The notes beneath the pieces are model-generated. The model made no database searches, was not told the origin of the DNA, and saw only the letters and a list, made by a program, of their open reading frames with translations. A program made the translations under genes and the position numbers. Shown piece by piece: positions 6,897-7,854 of a stretch of DNA of 7,854 bases. The stretch covers positions 1-7,854 of the forward strand of contig DOVP01000190.1 in NCBI GenBank assembly GCA_003520025.1, read 5' to 3'. The DNA is from Phycisphaerales bacterium. Lineage in GTDB: Bacteria; Planctomycetota; Phycisphaerae; Phycisphaerales; SM1A02. Each line of letters starts with the position of its first letter. Within the stretch, counting starts at the first letter, position 1.

Positions 6897-6903
6897 CTCC
6901 GGC

Positions 6904-7698
6904 ATGGCAGACCTTCAACTCATCGCAATTGACGTCGGAAACAGCCGAACTCGGGTAGCCGCGGTTCAGGGCACGAGCGTCTCTGATCCGATTTCGCTGA
7001 GTAACGGCGATCTCGGGGCAGTGACACAGGCGGTGCTCAGCCAACGAGAGTCGCTGCCAGAGGCCAACCCGCGGCCGATTGTCATGGCGTCGGTCAATGA
7101 TGGCTTTGCAGATCAACTCGCCTCAGCCCTCGCCGATCAGTTGTCCGAAGAGGTCTATCGCGTTGGGGGGGACCTACCCATTCCCGTTCAGTGTGATCTG
7201 GCACCTGAGACCATCACAGGAGTGGACCGGCTGCTCAATGCGGCAGCCGCGTTTGACGTGCTCAAGCAGGCCTGCATCGTGGTTGACGCAGGGACTGCGG
7301 TGACTGTGGACTTCGTGGATGGTGAAGGCATCTTCCATGGCGGCGCCATTGCGCCAGGCGGTCGGATGCAACTTCGCTCTCTGCACGAGTACACCGAGGC
7401 GCTGCCCGATCTGGAATTTACAGTTCCAGAAGCCGAGGCCTTCGGCCGCAGCACGGCGCAGGCCATGCTCAAGGGCGTGCACTTCGGCATCCAGGGGCTC
7501 GTTCGGATTCTTGCCGAACACTATGCCGATCATTACGGGGCATATCCGACCGTCGTCGCCACGGGTGGCGATGCAGAAACACTGTTTCGTGGTGATGAAC
7601 TGATCGACCGCATCGTTCCAGACCTGACGCTGCAGGGCATCGCGGTTGCGGCGAGGCATGCCATGGCGGCAACAAGTGGCGACGAGACCGGCGATTGA
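6904..7698 (+). CDS. coaX: Type III pantothenate kinase
   Basis: CoaX phosphorylates pantothenate with ATP, the first step of coenzyme A synthesis. It belongs to the ASKHA fold and is resistant to CoA feedback in characterised members. The protein has 264 residues, the usual size. Motifs in order: IAIDVGNSRTR (Asp10, Gly12, Asn13) for phosphate binding; GVDR at 106-109, where the family has GxDR with the catalytic Asp; VVDAGTAVTVD around 126-135, the second phosphate loop; GGAIAPGG shortly after; ALPDLEF; and ATGGDAE around 219-225, the nucleotide-binding end. The start is ATG 6904, directly before the first conserved strand. The 36-base gap to folD and a TACAAT 7 bases upstream suggest a leaderless message. 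The TGA overlaps a TTG that opens the next frame, so the downstream gene is probably co-transcribed. Confidence 0.96.
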   Translation: MADLQLIAIDVGNSRTRVAAVQGTSVSDPISLSNGDLGAVTQAVLSQRESLPEANPRPIVMASVNDGFADQLASALADQLSEEVYRVGGDLPIPVQCDLAPETITGVDRLLNAAAAFDVLKQACIVVDAGTAVTVDFVDGEGIFHGGAIAPGGRMQLRSLHEYTEALPDLEFTVPEAEAFGRSTAQAMLKGVHFGIQGLVRILAEHYADHYGAYPTVVATGGDAETLFRGDELIDRIVPDLTLQGIAVAARHAMAATSGDETGD

Positions 7699-7854
7699 AG
7701 ACTCCGACTGCCCGGCTGCTGACCGCCGAGTCGCCCGGGGCGGTTGCGATCATCGAACTAAACGGCCACCTTGAGGCATTGTGCAAGACACTCGACCTCT
7801 CCCTTCCGCAGATCGGCCAGATCACGTTGGCAAACCTCTCTGGAGTTGACGAGG
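7695..7854 (+). CDS. Start of an MnmE/TrmE-like protein (N-terminal domain only, cut by window edge)
   Basis: The frame opening at TTG 7695 overlaps the coaX stop (TTGA) and stays open to the edge, giving 53 residues. The segment ARLLTAESPGAVAIIELNG resembles the start of MnmE/TrmE, typically 'TiaAiaTppGrGaiaiiRlSG', the N-terminal tetrahydrofolate-binding domain of the tRNA-wobble-uridine modification GTPase. LANLSGVDE near the edge resembles the family's '..d..G..iDE' strand. The stretch between is shorter than usual (no 'L.PR.A' segment is clear), and the Arg of 'iRlSG' is Glu here. It may therefore be a divergent MnmE paralogue rather than the tRNA-modifying enzyme. The GTPase domain would lie beyond the window. 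The reading frame is well supported by the coupling; family assignment is tentative. Confidence 0.5.
   Translation, partial: MKTPTARLLTAESPGAVAIIELNGHLEALCKTLDLSLPQIGQITLANLSGVDE

Noticed and set aside
6535..6903. Upstream in-frame extension of coaX
   Set aside because: This part lies antisense to folD and has no homology. The first CoaX strand and phosphate loop begin right after ATG 6904.
6868..7116. Upstream in-frame extension of folD
   Set aside because: The extra residues do not resemble FolD and lie antisense to coaX. ATG 6867 gives the normal family length.

Overview
This window looks like chromosomal DNA from a marine planctomycete, most likely of the Phycisphaerae type. That placement is inference. 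It rests on a secreted beta-helix protein ending in a CPGDLDGDGD-type dockerin module, on a glycosidase-like protein with lost catalytic residues that I recall as common in planctomycetes, and on mostly weak Shine-Dalgarno signals. There are no RNA genes, CRISPR arrays, insertion sequences or attachment sites that I can see, and no stretch over 300 bases lacks a gene.

Layout. Positions 3548 down to 1 (minus strand) hold three tightly coupled genes. First is a GH10-like TIM-barrel protein without the canonical catalytic glutamates, then a small membrane-anchored helix-hairpin-helix protein, then mfd (transcription-repair coupling factor). The mfd gene runs off the left edge just before the Walker A lysine. 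Neighbours overlap by four bases (GTGA and ATGA). Diverging from this group is purC (3624-4565, plus strand), with a clear Shine-Dalgarno and a plausible promoter. Converging on purC, with 15 bases between the stops, is a secreted beta-helix protein with a C-terminal dockerin pair (5858-4581, minus). Upstream of that on the same strand is folD (6867-6001). Diverging from folD by only 36 bases is coaX, type III pantothenate kinase (6904-7698, plus). A TTGA overlap links coaX to a further gene cut by the right edge (7695 onward), whose first residues resemble the N-terminal domain of MnmE/TrmE.

Function. Most genes are housekeeping: one-carbon folate metabolism (FolD), purine synthesis (PurC), coenzyme A synthesis (CoaX) and DNA repair (Mfd). 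PurC lies in the same pathway that consumes 10-formyl-THF made by FolD, although the two genes are not in one operon here. The less ordinary items are the pseudo-GH10/HhH pair coupled to mfd, substitutions at two FolD active-site positions (Lys to Gln at 57, Asp to Glu at 124), and a folD-coaX divergent region where a -10-like hexamer sits exactly 7 bases before each ATG, suggesting two leaderless transcripts.
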